The position numbers and the translations under genes were made by a program. Shown in pieces: positions 44,635 to 53,037 of a DNA stretch of 64,000 bases. The DNA is from Nitratireductor aestuarii (GTDB lineage Bacteria; Pseudomonadota; Alphaproteobacteria; Rhizobiales; Rhizobiaceae). The notes under the pieces were generated by a model. That model did no database searches. It had not been told where the DNA came from and saw only the letters and a list, made by a program, of their open reading frames with translations. The number at the start of each line of letters is the position of its first letter. The stretch's first letter is position 1. The stretch lies in the NCBI RefSeq assembly GCF_014641695.1, contig NZ_BMIF01000001.1, positions 558,001 to 622,000 of the forward strand, written 5' to 3'.

Positions 44635-45877
44635 GGTCGAACCTCAGCAGACAGGAAGCAGCGCGGCCCTGAGGACGGTGAAGTTTCTCGACCGGTCGAC
44701 GCCGCCACACATGTTCACGCTGGTTGTCGCGGCATCAACGGCAGCACTGTCGACCAATCTTTTCCTGCCATCGCTGCCCAGCATGGCGACCTATTTCAAG
44801 ACCGATTACAGCGTCATCCAGCTGGCGGTATCACTCTATCTCGTAGCGCAGGCGGTACTGCAACTGGGAATCGGCCCCGCCTCCGACCGTTTCGGGCGGC
44901 GTCCGGTCATGATCTTCGGCTTCACCGTCTTTCTGATCAGCACGATTGCAGCGCTGTGGGCTCCCAATGTTCAGGTGCTTCTCGCCTGTCGCTTGCTCCA
45001 GGCCTTTGCGGCAAGCGGCATCGTGCTCGCCCGCGCGATCGTGCGCGACACGGCAGAGCCGGCCGACGCAGCCGCCAAGCTCGGCTACGTCATGATGTGC
45101 ATGACCGTAGCCCCGATGATCGGACCGATGATCGGCGGCTTTCTTGATGAAATCTATGGCTGGCAGGCGTCATTTTACATGATGGCCGTCTTCGGCGCGG
45201 TCGCCATCTTCATCGCCTATAAGGATCTTGGCGAGACCAACCTCTACAAGTCCCCGAGCATGCTCGCGCAGATGAAGTCCTACCCGGAAGTGATCAAGTC
45301 ACGCCGCTTCTGGGGCTATTCGCTGACAGCCGCATGCTCGTCGGGAGCCTTCTTCGCCTTCATCGGTGGCGGACCTTTCGTGTCCACCGAAATTCTCGGC
45401 ATGTCGCCGACGCAATACGGCATCTATTTCGGAACCGTCAGCCTCGGCTACGCCGCAGGCAATTTCCTCTCGGCACGCTTTACCCGCAAGGTCGGCATCA
45501 ACAACATGATGCAGCTCGGAAACTGCGTTGGCCTGCTTTCCATGGTGATCTGCATCAGCCTGTTCCTGGCAGGCTACAATCATCCGCTCTCGCTCTTTGC
45601 CCCGATGATGCTGCTCGGCGTTGGAAGCGGCCTCACGCAGCCAAATGCCGCCACCGGCATGGTGAGCGTTCGCCCTCGCCTTGCCGGATCGGCTTCGGGC
45701 CTCGGAGGATCGATCCAGGTTGCCGGCGGTGCGACCTTTGCCGTTCTGGCGGGCCTGCTGATCTCGGAGAAGACCGGCGTCTATCCTCTGCTGATCGTGA
45801 TGGGGGGAGCCCTGGTGATGGCTATGCTTGCCACGGCCTACGTGATACGCGTGGCAAAGCAGGCAGGCGATATCTGA
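44624..45877 (+). CDS. MFS exporter, Bcr/CflA type
   Basis: 417 residues from ATG 44624. Twelve predicted membrane helices. The motif A loop GPASDRFGRRPVMIFG (between helices 2 and 3) and the AFAASGIVLARAIVRD helix 4 are typical of the Bcr/CflA drug-resistance exporters of the major facilitator superfamily. Substrate not predictable. It sits between the EamA pair and mobA, 10 bases before mobA, suggesting one transcript from the EamA genes on. Confidence 0.9.
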   Translation: MDSKVEPQQTGSSAALRTVKFLDRSTPPHMFTLVVAASTAALSTNLFLPSLPSMATYFKTDYSVIQLAVSLYLVAQAVLQLGIGPASDRFGRRPVMIFGFTVFLISTIAALWAPNVQVLLACRLLQAFAASGIVLARAIVRDTAEPADAAAKLGYVMMCMTVAPMIGPMIGGFLDEIYGWQASFYMMAVFGAVAIFIAYKDLGETNLYKSPSMLAQMKSYPEVIKSRRFWGYSLTAACSSGAFFAFIGGGPFVSTEILGMSPTQYGIYFGTVSLGYAAGNFLSARFTRKVGINNMMQLGNCVGLLSMVICISLFLAGYNHPLSLFAPMMLLGVGSGLTQPNAATGMVSVRPRLAGSASGLGGSIQVAGGATFAVLAGLLISEKTGVYPLLIVMGGALVMAMLATAYVIRVAKQAGDI

Positions 45878-45887
45878 GAACAGCGAA

Positions 45888-46499
45888 GTGAAAGTAGCAG
45901 GCGTCATCCTGGCTGGAGGGCAATCCACCCGAATGGGCGGAGGCGACAAGAGCCTCCGCGAGCTCGACGGCCGTCCCCTGCTCGACCATGTGATCGCACG
46001 ATTGAGCCCGCAGGTTGACGGGCTTCTGCTGAACGCCAACGGCGATCCTTCGCGCTTTTCCCCTTGGCGAATTCCGGTCGTGGCTGACTCTATCATCGAT
46101 TTTGGACCTCTCGGCGGCATCCAAGCGGGGCTCTTGTGGGCAGCTGAGCAGCCTCAAGCCTTTTCGCACATCCTGACGGTTGCGGCAGACACACCCTTTT
46201 TCCCCGACACCCTGGCCAGGCGCCTCATCGCTGCCGAGGCCGGAACGGGCACGATCGCTCTGGCATCCTCTGGCGGTAGGGTTCATCCGACGTTCGGCCT
46301 CTGGCCGGTCTCGCTCAGACAGGATCTGACGGAGTTCCTCGCCAGAGAGGGTGCAGCTTCGGTCAGAGCCTTCGCGGAACGCGAGCACGGGGCAGTCGTT
46401 GTCGACTTTTCGTATGCCGGCGAACTCGATCCCTTCTTCAACGTCAACACGCCGGAGGATCTTGAGATCGCCGCCAATGTCGTGAGGACGGAACGTTGA
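45888..46499 (+). CDS. mobA: Molybdenum cofactor guanylyltransferase MobA
   Basis: 203 residues from a GTG start. It adds GMP to molybdopterin to make the guanine dinucleotide cofactor for DMSO-reductase-type enzymes. The nucleotide motif is LAGGQSTRMGGGDK (8-21); VVADSIIDFGPLGGIQAGL and VAADTPFFP (metal Asp) are conserved. The C-terminal FFNVNTPEDL is the usual family ending. It overlaps mobB by 4 bases. Confidence 0.94.
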   Translation: MKVAGVILAGGQSTRMGGGDKSLRELDGRPLLDHVIARLSPQVDGLLLNANGDPSRFSPWRIPVVADSIIDFGPLGGIQAGLLWAAEQPQAFSHILTVAADTPFFPDTLARRLIAAEAGTGTIALASSGGRVHPTFGLWPVSLRQDLTEFLAREGAASVRAFAEREHGAVVVDFSYAGELDPFFNVNTPEDLEIAANVVRTER

Positions 46500-47014
46500 A
46501 CCAACGAGTCTTTGGCATCACCGGCTGGAAGAATTCAGGCAAGACGACGCTGACCGAACGTCTTGTGGCACTCTTCACGGCGCAGGGTTTCAGGGTCGCC
46601 ACCGTGAAGCATGCGCATCATTCCTTCGACATCGACAGAAAGGGCACCGATTCCTTCCGCCACCGGCAGGCCGGAGCCGTGGAGACCGCCATCGTATCTG
46701 CCAACCGTTGGGCACTGATGCACCAACTCCGCTCGGAGCAGGAACCGCCCCTTTCAGAGATCCTTGAGCGGCTGAGCCCGGCTGATCTGGTCCTTGTGGA
46801 AGGCTACAAGAACGATAGCCATGCCAAGATCGAATGCCGGCGCGCTGGCGCACGAGACCGGTCGCCGCTCCTCGGCACGATCGCCAATATCGTCGCCATC
46901 GCCACAGAAGCGCCTGAGGCTGCATCAGCCCCGCCCCAGTTCCACATCGACGACGTGGAAGGCATCGGCGCGTTCATCCTGAAATTCCTCCACCTTAACT
47001 CCGACGCCCGCTGA
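46496..47014 (+). CDS. mobB: Molybdopterin-guanine dinucleotide biosynthesis adapter MobB
   Basis: 172 residues from TTG 46496, 4-base overlap with mobA. A P-loop GTPase that assists MobA. Walker A is GWKNSGKTTL (10-19). KHAHHSFDIDRKGTDSFRHRQAGA and VEGYKNDSHAKIECRR are the usual conserved MobB segments. The C-terminal FHIDDVEGIGAFILKF also fits. Confidence 0.94.
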   Translation: MNQRVFGITGWKNSGKTTLTERLVALFTAQGFRVATVKHAHHSFDIDRKGTDSFRHRQAGAVETAIVSANRWALMHQLRSEQEPPLSEILERLSPADLVLVEGYKNDSHAKIECRRAGARDRSPLLGTIANIVAIATEAPEAASAPPQFHIDDVEGIGAFILKFLHLNSDAR

Positions 47015-47119
47015 CGCTTCCGCGCTTGCATTTACTGCACCAACGGTGGGAGTATCATTGTGTTCAAGGATACCATTCCAGAGGGGGATGGTGGGAGCTC
47101 TTCAAAGAGGTGTTTGTCG

Positions 47120-47905
47120 ATGGGCACGAGATACTACGCGATAGCCGGACTAACAGCGCTGGCAATGGCGTTGAATATTGGAATGGCGAATTCCCAGGAC
47201 CGTATGCAGCTGAAGATCGCAGTGGAAGGCACCTATGCGCCCTTCAACTACATGACTTCAGACGGCCAGCTGAAGGGGTTCGACGTCGACATAGCCAAGG
47301 CCCTCTGCGAAGAGATGCAGGCCGACTGCGAGTTCGTCACCCAGGATTGGGACGGCATGATCCCCGGGCTGCAGGCCGGCAAGTTCGACGCCATCATCGC
47401 CTCCATGTCCATCACGGATGAGCGCAAGCAGCAGGTCGATTTCTCCGACAAGTACTATAGCACCCCTCCGGCAGTTGCCGTGCCGGTGGATTCCGACATT
47501 GCCGGGGTGACCAAGGAAGACCTCGCAGGCAAGATCATCGGAGCCCAGGCTTCGACCACGCATGCCCAGTATGCCGAAACGATCTTTCCGGACAGCACCA
47601 TCCAACTCTACCCCACGGCAGAGGAATACCAGCTCGACATGGTCAACGGCCGCCTCGACGCCGTGATCGATGACGTGATCGTGCTCGACCAGTGGCTCAA
47701 CACGGATGATGGCGAGTGCTGCCAGCTTCTGGATACCCTGCCAGCACCGGCACAAATCTATGGCGAGGGCATCGGTGTCGCGGTGCAGAAGGGCAATGAC
47801 GAGCTGCGCGAGAAGTTCAACGTGGCGATCAAGGCCATTCGCGACAATGGCAAGTACAAGGCGATCAATGACGAATACTTCTCCGTCGACGTATACGGAG
47901 AATGA
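47120..47905 (+). CDS. Periplasmic amino acid/opine-type binding protein
   Basis: 261 residues from ATG 47120; the open frame extends upstream to 47060, but only this start gives a signal peptide (IAGLTALAMALNIGMANS, about 7-24). LKIAVEGTYAPFNYM, LKGFDVDIAKALCEEM and DWDGMIPGLQAGKFDAIIASM are hallmarks of the ArgT/HisJ/OccT group (type II periplasmic binding proteins for Lys/Arg/Orn/His or opines). It is followed at 114 bases by two permease genes. Confidence 0.93.
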   Translation: MGTRYYAIAGLTALAMALNIGMANSQDRMQLKIAVEGTYAPFNYMTSDGQLKGFDVDIAKALCEEMQADCEFVTQDWDGMIPGLQAGKFDAIIASMSITDERKQQVDFSDKYYSTPPAVAVPVDSDIAGVTKEDLAGKIIGAQASTTHAQYAETIFPDSTIQLYPTAEEYQLDMVNGRLDAVIDDVIVLDQWLNTDDGECCQLLDTLPAPAQIYGEGIGVAVQKGNDELREKFNVAIKAIRDNGKYKAINDEYFSVDVYGE

Positions 47906-47940
47906 GGGAGTGTACGTCGCCTGATTTTGGGCGTATGGAG

Positions 47941-47962
47941 TGGCCGATCGATGGGTCGGCCA
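47941..47962 (+). promoter_or_regulatory. Intercistronic hairpin after the binding-protein gene
   Basis: 7-bp arms TGGCCGA / TCGGCCA with an 8-base loop. No strong T-run follows. As in the aap and liv operons it separates the binding-protein gene from the permeases. Confidence 0.5.
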
Positions 47963-48018
47963 CGCATCTTCTGGGTGCCTGAAGTGCCGAAACGACCTGC
48001 TAGCGGAACGAGCGGACC

Positions 48019-48732
48019 ATGGAGCGCATGCTGACATTTCTCAGCTTCGGCCCTGATGGCTGGGGCGATGAGATTGCGGCGGGAGTCTTGATCACGGTCT
48101 GTCTGGCGCTGGCTACCCTGCCCTTCGGACTGCTGCTGGGCTTTGCGATCTCGCTTGCTAAGCTCTCCGGCGACCGTTTCCTGAAACTTTCGGCCGATAT
48201 TTTCACCACCATCTTTCGCGGCCTGCCCGAGCTTCTCACGCTGTTCCTCGTCTACTACGGGGCGCAGATCGCGCTGCAGCAGTTCCTGCGGCTCATCGGT
48301 CAGACGGGCGGCATCGAGATCAATGCCTTTGTCGCCGGCATGGCAGCGCTCGGCGTCGTGTTTGCGGCCTATGCGAGCGAGGTCTTCGTTTCCGCCTTCC
48401 GCGCCATTCCCAATGGCCAGTATGAGGGAGCTGCCGCACTCGGCTTCAACCGCAGGCATACGATGCGGCTCGTCATCCTGCCGCAGCTGATCCGGGTCGC
48501 GCTTCCCGGCCTTTCGAACCTCTGGCTGATCCTGCTCAAGGATACGTCGCTCGTCTCGGTCATCGGCCTCGCCGACATCATCCGCCAGACGGGCATTGCT
48601 GCGCGGGTGAGCAAGGAAACCTTCCTTTTCTATGCTCTCGCCTGCCTCATCTATCTCGTGCTCGCGATCCTCTCTTCCTTCGTGTTCCAGCGTATCGAAC
48701 GTCGTGTCGAAACTCCGGGAATGACACGATGA
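48019..48732 (+). CDS. Amino acid ABC permease, HisQ/OccQ type
   Basis: 237 residues, five predicted helices. FRGLPELLTLFLVYYGAQIAL (about 67-87) and the EAA loop EGAAALGFNRRHTMRLVILPQLIRVALPG are characteristic of polar amino-acid permeases. DTSLVSVIGLADI follows the EAA loop. It forms the channel with the next gene product. The start is an ATG at 48019 and the end overlaps the next gene by 4 bases. Confidence 0.93.
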   Translation: MERMLTFLSFGPDGWGDEIAAGVLITVCLALATLPFGLLLGFAISLAKLSGDRFLKLSADIFTTIFRGLPELLTLFLVYYGAQIALQQFLRLIGQTGGIEINAFVAGMAALGVVFAAYASEVFVSAFRAIPNGQYEGAAALGFNRRHTMRLVILPQLIRVALPGLSNLWLILLKDTSLVSVIGLADIIRQTGIAARVSKETFLFYALACLIYLVLAILSSFVFQRIERRVETPGMTR

Positions 48733-49562
48733 CGACCGCATTCAACGGCATCGCGGCCCAACCTGCGCCAGCGCCCCAAAAATCGCGGATGAGCAAGGCC
48801 CGGGTGTTGGGCCTCATCCTGCTGGCGATCTGGACCGCTTGCGCCCTCGGCATCGTCTACTTCCTGGTTTCATCCTGGAACCCGGAGCTCGTCGCGCGCT
48901 ATGGCCCTAACTACGCATCCGGCCTCTGGGTAACCGTGAAGCTGGTGGTCATCTCGTTCATCGCAGGAGCCATCCTCTCCGTCCCGGTGGCAATGGGGCG
49001 GAAATCCGCAAATTCGCTCGCCCGCGGCTTGAGCTACGGCTACGTCTACTTCTTCCGGGGAACACCCCTCCTCGCCCAGACCTTCCTGATCTACTACGGG
49101 CTCGGCTCCTTCCGCCCGCAGCTTGATGCCATCGGGCTCTGGTGGTTCTTCCGCGACGCCTGGTACTGCGCGATCCTTGCCTTCACGCTGAATACCGCCG
49201 CCTATCAGGCCGAAATCCTGCGCGGCGCGATTGCCAGCGTCCCGCGAGGACAGTGGGAGGCAGCCGCAGCACTCGGTCTTTCGCGCTGGATCACCATCCG
49301 CAAGGTGATCGCGCCCCAGGCGATGCTGGTCGCGCTCAGGCCTTACGTGAACGAGCTTATCCTGCTCCTCAAGGGGTCGGCCATCGTCGCCATCATCACC
49401 GTCTTCGACCTGATGGGCGAGACGCGCCGCGCCTATGCGCGTTCGTTCGATTTTCAGACTTACATCTGGGCGGCGCTCATCTATCTTGCTCTGGTCGAGC
49501 TGCTGCGCATCGGCACGGAAAAGGCCGAACAGCGCCTCACCCGGCATATTCGGCGGGCCTGA
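48729..49562 (+). CDS. Amino acid ABC permease, HisM/OccM type
   Basis: 277 residues. The first ~20 residues are an extra hydrophilic Pro-rich segment, then about five to six helices. YFFRGTPLLAQTFLIYYGLGSFRPQ and the EAA loop EAAAALGLSRWITIRKVIAPQAMLVALRP are diagnostic. It overlaps the upstream permease by 4 bases. No ATPase gene follows; a beta-hydroxyacid dehydrogenase begins 41 bases later. Confidence 0.93.
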   Translation: MTTAFNGIAAQPAPAPQKSRMSKARVLGLILLAIWTACALGIVYFLVSSWNPELVARYGPNYASGLWVTVKLVVISFIAGAILSVPVAMGRKSANSLARGLSYGYVYFFRGTPLLAQTFLIYYGLGSFRPQLDAIGLWWFFRDAWYCAILAFTLNTAAYQAEILRGAIASVPRGQWEAAAALGLSRWITIRKVIAPQAMLVALRPYVNELILLLKGSAIVAIITVFDLMGETRRAYARSFDFQTYIWAALIYLALVELLRIGTEKAEQRLTRHIRRA

Positions 49563-49603
49563 GAGCCCCACCAAGACCAACGCTAAAGACGGACATTATT
49601 TCA

Positions 49604-50473
49604 ATGGCAAAGGTTGCTTTTATCGGATTGGGCGTAATGGGCTACCCGATGGCCGCGCATCTGAAGAACCGCGGCGGACACGACGTCACTGTCTATAACC
49701 GCACCCAGGCCAAGGCAGCAAAGTGGGTGGAAGAGCACGGCGGCGCGATGGCCGCTACCCCGCGCGAAGCTGCTGCCGACAAGGATTTCGTCTTCTCATG
49801 CGTCGGCAACGACAATGATCTGCGCGAGGTCACGCTCGGCGAAAACGGCGCCTTTCATGCCATGAAACCGGGTTCGGTCTTCATCGACAACACCACCGCC
49901 TCCGCCGAGATCGCGCGTGAGCTTGCAGCGGAAGCGAAAGCCCGCGGCTTCGAGTTTATCGATGCGCCTGTCTCCGGCGGCCAGTCAGGCGCAGAAAACG
50001 GCGTGCTGTCGGTCATGTGCGGCGGTGACGAAGCGGTGTTCGAACGCGCCAAGCCTGTCATCGAGGCATTTGGCAGAACGGTGCGCCTGATCGGGCCATC
50101 GGGCTCCGGCCAGCTCACCAAGATGGTGAACCAGATCTGCATCGCCGGTCTCGTGCAGGGTCTTGCCGAAGGTGTTCACTTCGCCAAGAAGGCCGGACTC
50201 GACATCGACAAGGCGATGGAAGTCATCGCCGGTGGAGCTGCGGGCTCGTGGCAGCTGCAGAACCGCTACAAGACCATGTCCGAAGGCAAGTTCGACTTCG
50301 GCTTTGCCGTGGATTGGATGCGCAAGGACCTTGCCATCTGCCTCGCCGAAGCCAGCCGCAATGGAGCAAACCTGCCGGTGACGGAAATCGTCGACCAATT
50401 CTACAAGGACGTGCAGGGCATGGGCGGCAACCGCTGGGATACCTCTTCACTTATCGCGCGTCTCGATCGCTGA
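49604..50473 (+). CDS. NAD(P)-dependent beta-hydroxyacid dehydrogenase
   Basis: 289 residues from ATG 49604; the longer open frame crosses the permease gene. Family of 3-hydroxyisobutyrate dehydrogenase and tartronate semialdehyde reductase. The Rossmann motif is FIGLGVMGYPMAAHL (5-19), the substrate motif DAPVSGGQSGAENG (about 119-132), and the catalytic Lys is in GSGQLTKMVNQ (about 170). The exact substrate is not evident. It is only 41 bases after the permease and may use or produce a metabolite of the imported compound. Confidence 0.92.
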   Translation: MAKVAFIGLGVMGYPMAAHLKNRGGHDVTVYNRTQAKAAKWVEEHGGAMAATPREAAADKDFVFSCVGNDNDLREVTLGENGAFHAMKPGSVFIDNTTASAEIARELAAEAKARGFEFIDAPVSGGQSGAENGVLSVMCGGDEAVFERAKPVIEAFGRTVRLIGPSGSGQLTKMVNQICIAGLVQGLAEGVHFAKKAGLDIDKAMEVIAGGAAGSWQLQNRYKTMSEGKFDFGFAVDWMRKDLAICLAEASRNGANLPVTEIVDQFYKDVQGMGGNRWDTSSLIARLDR

Positions 50474-50577
50474 TCGGCAACAGGCGTCTCCCAAAGCGTG
50501 CGGTTTCACTTGAACCGCTTGCGCTTCCGCGCCGCTTGTGATGGAACGGGCTTCCTCTCCATCACTGGCAGCCTCCC

Positions 50578-51363
50578 ATGTTTGAAATCTCCGTCGAAGT
50601 CGTCCTGCTTCTCGTCATGGCAGGATTTGTGGCCGGATTCATCGATGCGATTGCCGGCGGCGGAGGGCTCATCACCGTGCCCGCATTGCTTCTTGCCGGA
50701 CTGCCGCCGGTTGACGCACTGGGCACCAACAAGCTGCAGAGCCTGTTCGGCTCCGGCTCGGCGGTCATCTCCTATGCCTCGAAGGGTCATGTGGATCTGC
50801 GCAAGCAATGGCCCTCGGCGCTTGCTTCCGCGTTCGCATCGGTAGCGGGCGCCCTGCTCGCCACCGTCCTTCCGAGCAGCGTTCTCGATTTCATGCTGCC
50901 GCTGCTGCTGATCGGCATCGCCATCTACTTCCTCGTGAAGCCCAACATGAGCGACGTTGATCGCGCGCAACGCATGACGCCCTTTGTGTTCGGCATGACG
51001 CTGGTGCCACTGATCGGGTTCTATGACGGTGCCTTCGGGCCAGGCACCGGCTCGTTCTTCATGCTGGCTTTCGTTTCACTGGCGGGATTTGGCGTGCTGA
51101 AGGCAACTGCCCACACGAAGACGCTCAATTTCGCGTCCAACATCGGCGCATTCATCACCTTCACGCTGGTGGGTGCGATGCATTGGAAGATCGGACTGGT
51201 GATGGGAGCAGCACAATTTGCTGGTGCGCGTCTTGGCGCGGGACTGGCCATGAAGGGCGGCGCGAAGGTGATCAAGCCGCTGCTCGTCACCATGTGCATC
51301 CTGCTGGCAGCCAAACTGCTTCTGGAAGAACACAACCCGTTGCGCGCCTTTATTGGCCTATAA
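50578..51363 (+). CDS. TSUP family (TauE/SafE) anion exporter
   Basis: 261 residues, about eight predicted helices. GFIDAIAGGGGLITVPALL (about 20-38), the family's Gly-rich motif, recurs in variant form near the middle (GFYDGAFGPGTGSFFMLAFV). The family exports sulfite, sulfoacetate or similar anions. Length is standard. It stands apart from the upstream dehydrogenase by about 104 bases. Confidence 0.9.
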   Translation: MFEISVEVVLLLVMAGFVAGFIDAIAGGGGLITVPALLLAGLPPVDALGTNKLQSLFGSGSAVISYASKGHVDLRKQWPSALASAFASVAGALLATVLPSSVLDFMLPLLLIGIAIYFLVKPNMSDVDRAQRMTPFVFGMTLVPLIGFYDGAFGPGTGSFFMLAFVSLAGFGVLKATAHTKTLNFASNIGAFITFTLVGAMHWKIGLVMGAAQFAGARLGAGLAMKGGAKVIKPLLVTMCILLAAKLLLEEHNPLRAFIGL

Positions 51364-51415
51364 TGCCGCGCGCCTCATAGATTGCCCCTCGTTCAACTTT
51401 GGCCGAGAGGCAGCC

Positions 51416-51586
51416 ATGAAATTAAATGCACCCACACAAATAATATTTCTAGTTGCATTGGTTCTGGCAGTTGTTGCGCTGCTCGCAGTCTTTTCCATCC
51501 TGCCAGTGCTTCCGGTACAGCCGTTCTGGATCATGACCGCGGCTTTTGTTGTGTTGGCCTTGGCAACGCTCGTTCCCGGCCTATAG
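51416..51586 (+). CDS. Small two-helix membrane protein
   Basis: 56 residues from ATG 51416 with GAGAGG upstream. Two hydrophobic segments: IIFLVALVLAVVALLAVFSIL (about 9-29) and FWIMTAAFVVLALATLV (about 37-53), connected by a Pro-containing turn. Small integral membrane proteins like this are common in rhizobia; function unknown. Located just after the TSUP gene. Confidence 0.7.
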   Translation: MKLNAPTQIIFLVALVLAVVALLAVFSILPVLPVQPFWIMTAAFVVLALATLVPGL

Positions 51587-51604
51587 CCGGATCCCAGTTG
51601 CTGC

Positions 51605-51901
51605 TTACTGGCCGGATGCGCAGGTCCATTCGGCTTCATGTAACAGGTTCGCATCCCGTCCAACGGAAATGCGCGCATATCTTCCCATGAGTTGCCCCCA
51701 GCGTTGACCTGCAACTCTCCAGCCGCATCTCTCGCGTCGATGCTCGTGCATCCGCCTCATCGCCTGCGGCTTTGCAATCTTCAGAAAATTTCCAAAAGCT
51801 TCTGCGGCGCTAACCAGATGGTAACGCAACGCGTTTAGAAATGAGAGCACGGCGGCTGATTGAGCCACCTGCTCCGGATAAGGTCTCGCGTACCGGAGCA
51901 A
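51605..51901 (-). CDS. Hypothetical Arg-rich protein (weak call)
   Basis: 98 residues from a TTG, with codon use moderately like coding sequence (e.g. AEAFGNFLKIAKPQAMRRMH). It is Arg-rich and shows no signal or membrane segment. No ribosome-binding site is evident, so the frame could be spurious or a decayed gene. Nothing else is seen in 51587-52014. Confidence 0.3.
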   Translation of the reverse strand: MLRYARPYPEQVAQSAAVLSFLNALRYHLVSAAEAFGNFLKIAKPQAMRRMHEHRRERCGWRVAGQRWGQLMGRYARISVGRDANLLHEAEWTCASGQ

Positions 51902-52014
51902 GATTTGCTCTTAGAGCGTATCAGCCGTGCGGCGTTCAGCGTCAGTATGTATGAGTAAGCGAAGTGGGGCAGTCTGCCCCCCTCGCCCTCTTCTCTTTGT
52001 GGCGTGGTGCGGAA

Positions 52015-52167
52015 TTAGTAAGCCGCAGCGTTACCCACGTTCTGACCTGCCGATTGCGTTGCATTCACGACATTGGCCGTATCCTGGCCGGCACCACGAA
52101 TGGTGTTGGAGCAACCGGCTGCCAGTCCTGCAGCGAGCACAAGCATGAGAAGGCGCTGGATCATCAT
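52015..52167 (-). CDS. Entericidin-type small lipoprotein
   Basis: 50 residues from ATG 52167 (a second ATG at 52164). Ribosome-binding site AGGAGA 4-5 bases upstream. Lipobox LAAGC gives an acylated Cys, then a short Ser/Asn/Gly/Ala-rich tail: CSNTIRGAGQDTANVVNATQ. The layout matches the entericidin A/B family, small outer-membrane lipoproteins often involved in stress-dependent lysis control, though a partner antidote is not seen here. The longer open frame upstream is not part of the gene. Confidence 0.75.
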   Translation of the reverse strand: MMIQRLLMLVLAAGLAAGCSNTIRGAGQDTANVVNATQSAGQNVGNAAAY

Positions 52168-52398
52168 ATTTCTCCTGGCGAATGTTTGAAGCGATACCGT
52201 CCAAACGCGCGCACTCTCAAATAGTTCACCTGCTAAAGAAAAGTGGGAACCGTTTTTCCGTCCGGAACAGCGGGAAACGTTCTGGCGAGGAATTTTCCAC
52301 GCGACCTTATTCGCGTCGTTTTCGCGCTTTAACACCGGACGCAATCACGTAAAAATGCGGCGATGGAATCCTCGCCCGCCTACGAAATGATCAATATC

Positions 52399-53001
52399 AT
52401 GCGTTCCGGTTACATTGCGGCGTTGGTGCTTCTCGCACCCGTTCCGGCTGCCGCCGACGGAGAAATTCTGAGCCTGATCACCGAAGCCGACAAGGCGCGG
52501 CTCGAGCAGTATGAGACTGCACGCGCCACCGCCCTCGATGAAGCGCGGGCGGGCGGCAACCCCGAAGACGTCGCCACGCTTGAGCAGATCCTCTCGAGGG
52601 AGCAGCTGCCCTTCTCCGGCCTTGACCTCTCCGGCTCCTGGCAATGCCGCACCATCAAGGCCGGCGGCCTCGCTTCCCTCGTCATCTATGACTGGTTCCG
52701 TTGCCGGATCACTGACGATGGTTCCGGCTGGAAGTTAACGAAGGAAACTGGTTCGCAGCGGACGATGGGGCGCTTCTTCACCGACAGCGATACGCGACTC
52801 ACCTATCTCGGCTCGTTCTACGTCGCTGGCGACAAGCCCCCCCCCTATGGCTCTGGTCCCGAAACCGACCAGGTTGGCTATGCCTTCCGCAGCGGCGAGG
52901 TTGAATGGCGCATCGAATTTCCACTGCCTGCGCGTGAATCAAAACTCGATATTCTTGAATTCCGCCATGTTCCGATACCATCTGAAAGCGATCGGCGCTA
53001 A
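52399..53001 (+). CDS. Secreted DUF4893-type protein
   Basis: 200 residues from ATG 52399; two further ATGs upstream in frame (52363, 52387) would extend it. The signal peptide (RSGYIAALVLLAPVPAAA) cleaves about residue 20. The domain features LSGSWQCRTIKAGG and YDWFRCRITDDGSGWKLTKETGSQRTMGRF, with conserved Cys pair, match what I recall of DUF4893. Function unknown. It precedes exoD by 36 bases on the same strand. Confidence 0.75.
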   Translation: MRSGYIAALVLLAPVPAAADGEILSLITEADKARLEQYETARATALDEARAGGNPEDVATLEQILSREQLPFSGLDLSGSWQCRTIKAGGLASLVIYDWFRCRITDDGSGWKLTKETGSQRTMGRFFTDSDTRLTYLGSFYVAGDKPPPYGSGPETDQVGYAFRSGEVEWRIEFPLPARESKLDILEFRHVPIPSESDRR

Positions 53002-53037
53002 ACATGGCACCGCATCAACCCAAGCGAAAATGAGTGA

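Noticed and set aside
47030-47119. Possible riboswitch or leader upstream of the ArgT-like gene
   Set aside because: Only a short imperfect hairpin around CCATTCC/GGGATGG can be drawn; no conserved riboswitch core is visible.
52015-52344. 109-codon frame containing the entericidin-like protein at its end
   Set aside because: The first 60 codons have no export signal or motif and lie upstream of a good ribosome-binding site; the lipoprotein signal begins at 52167.
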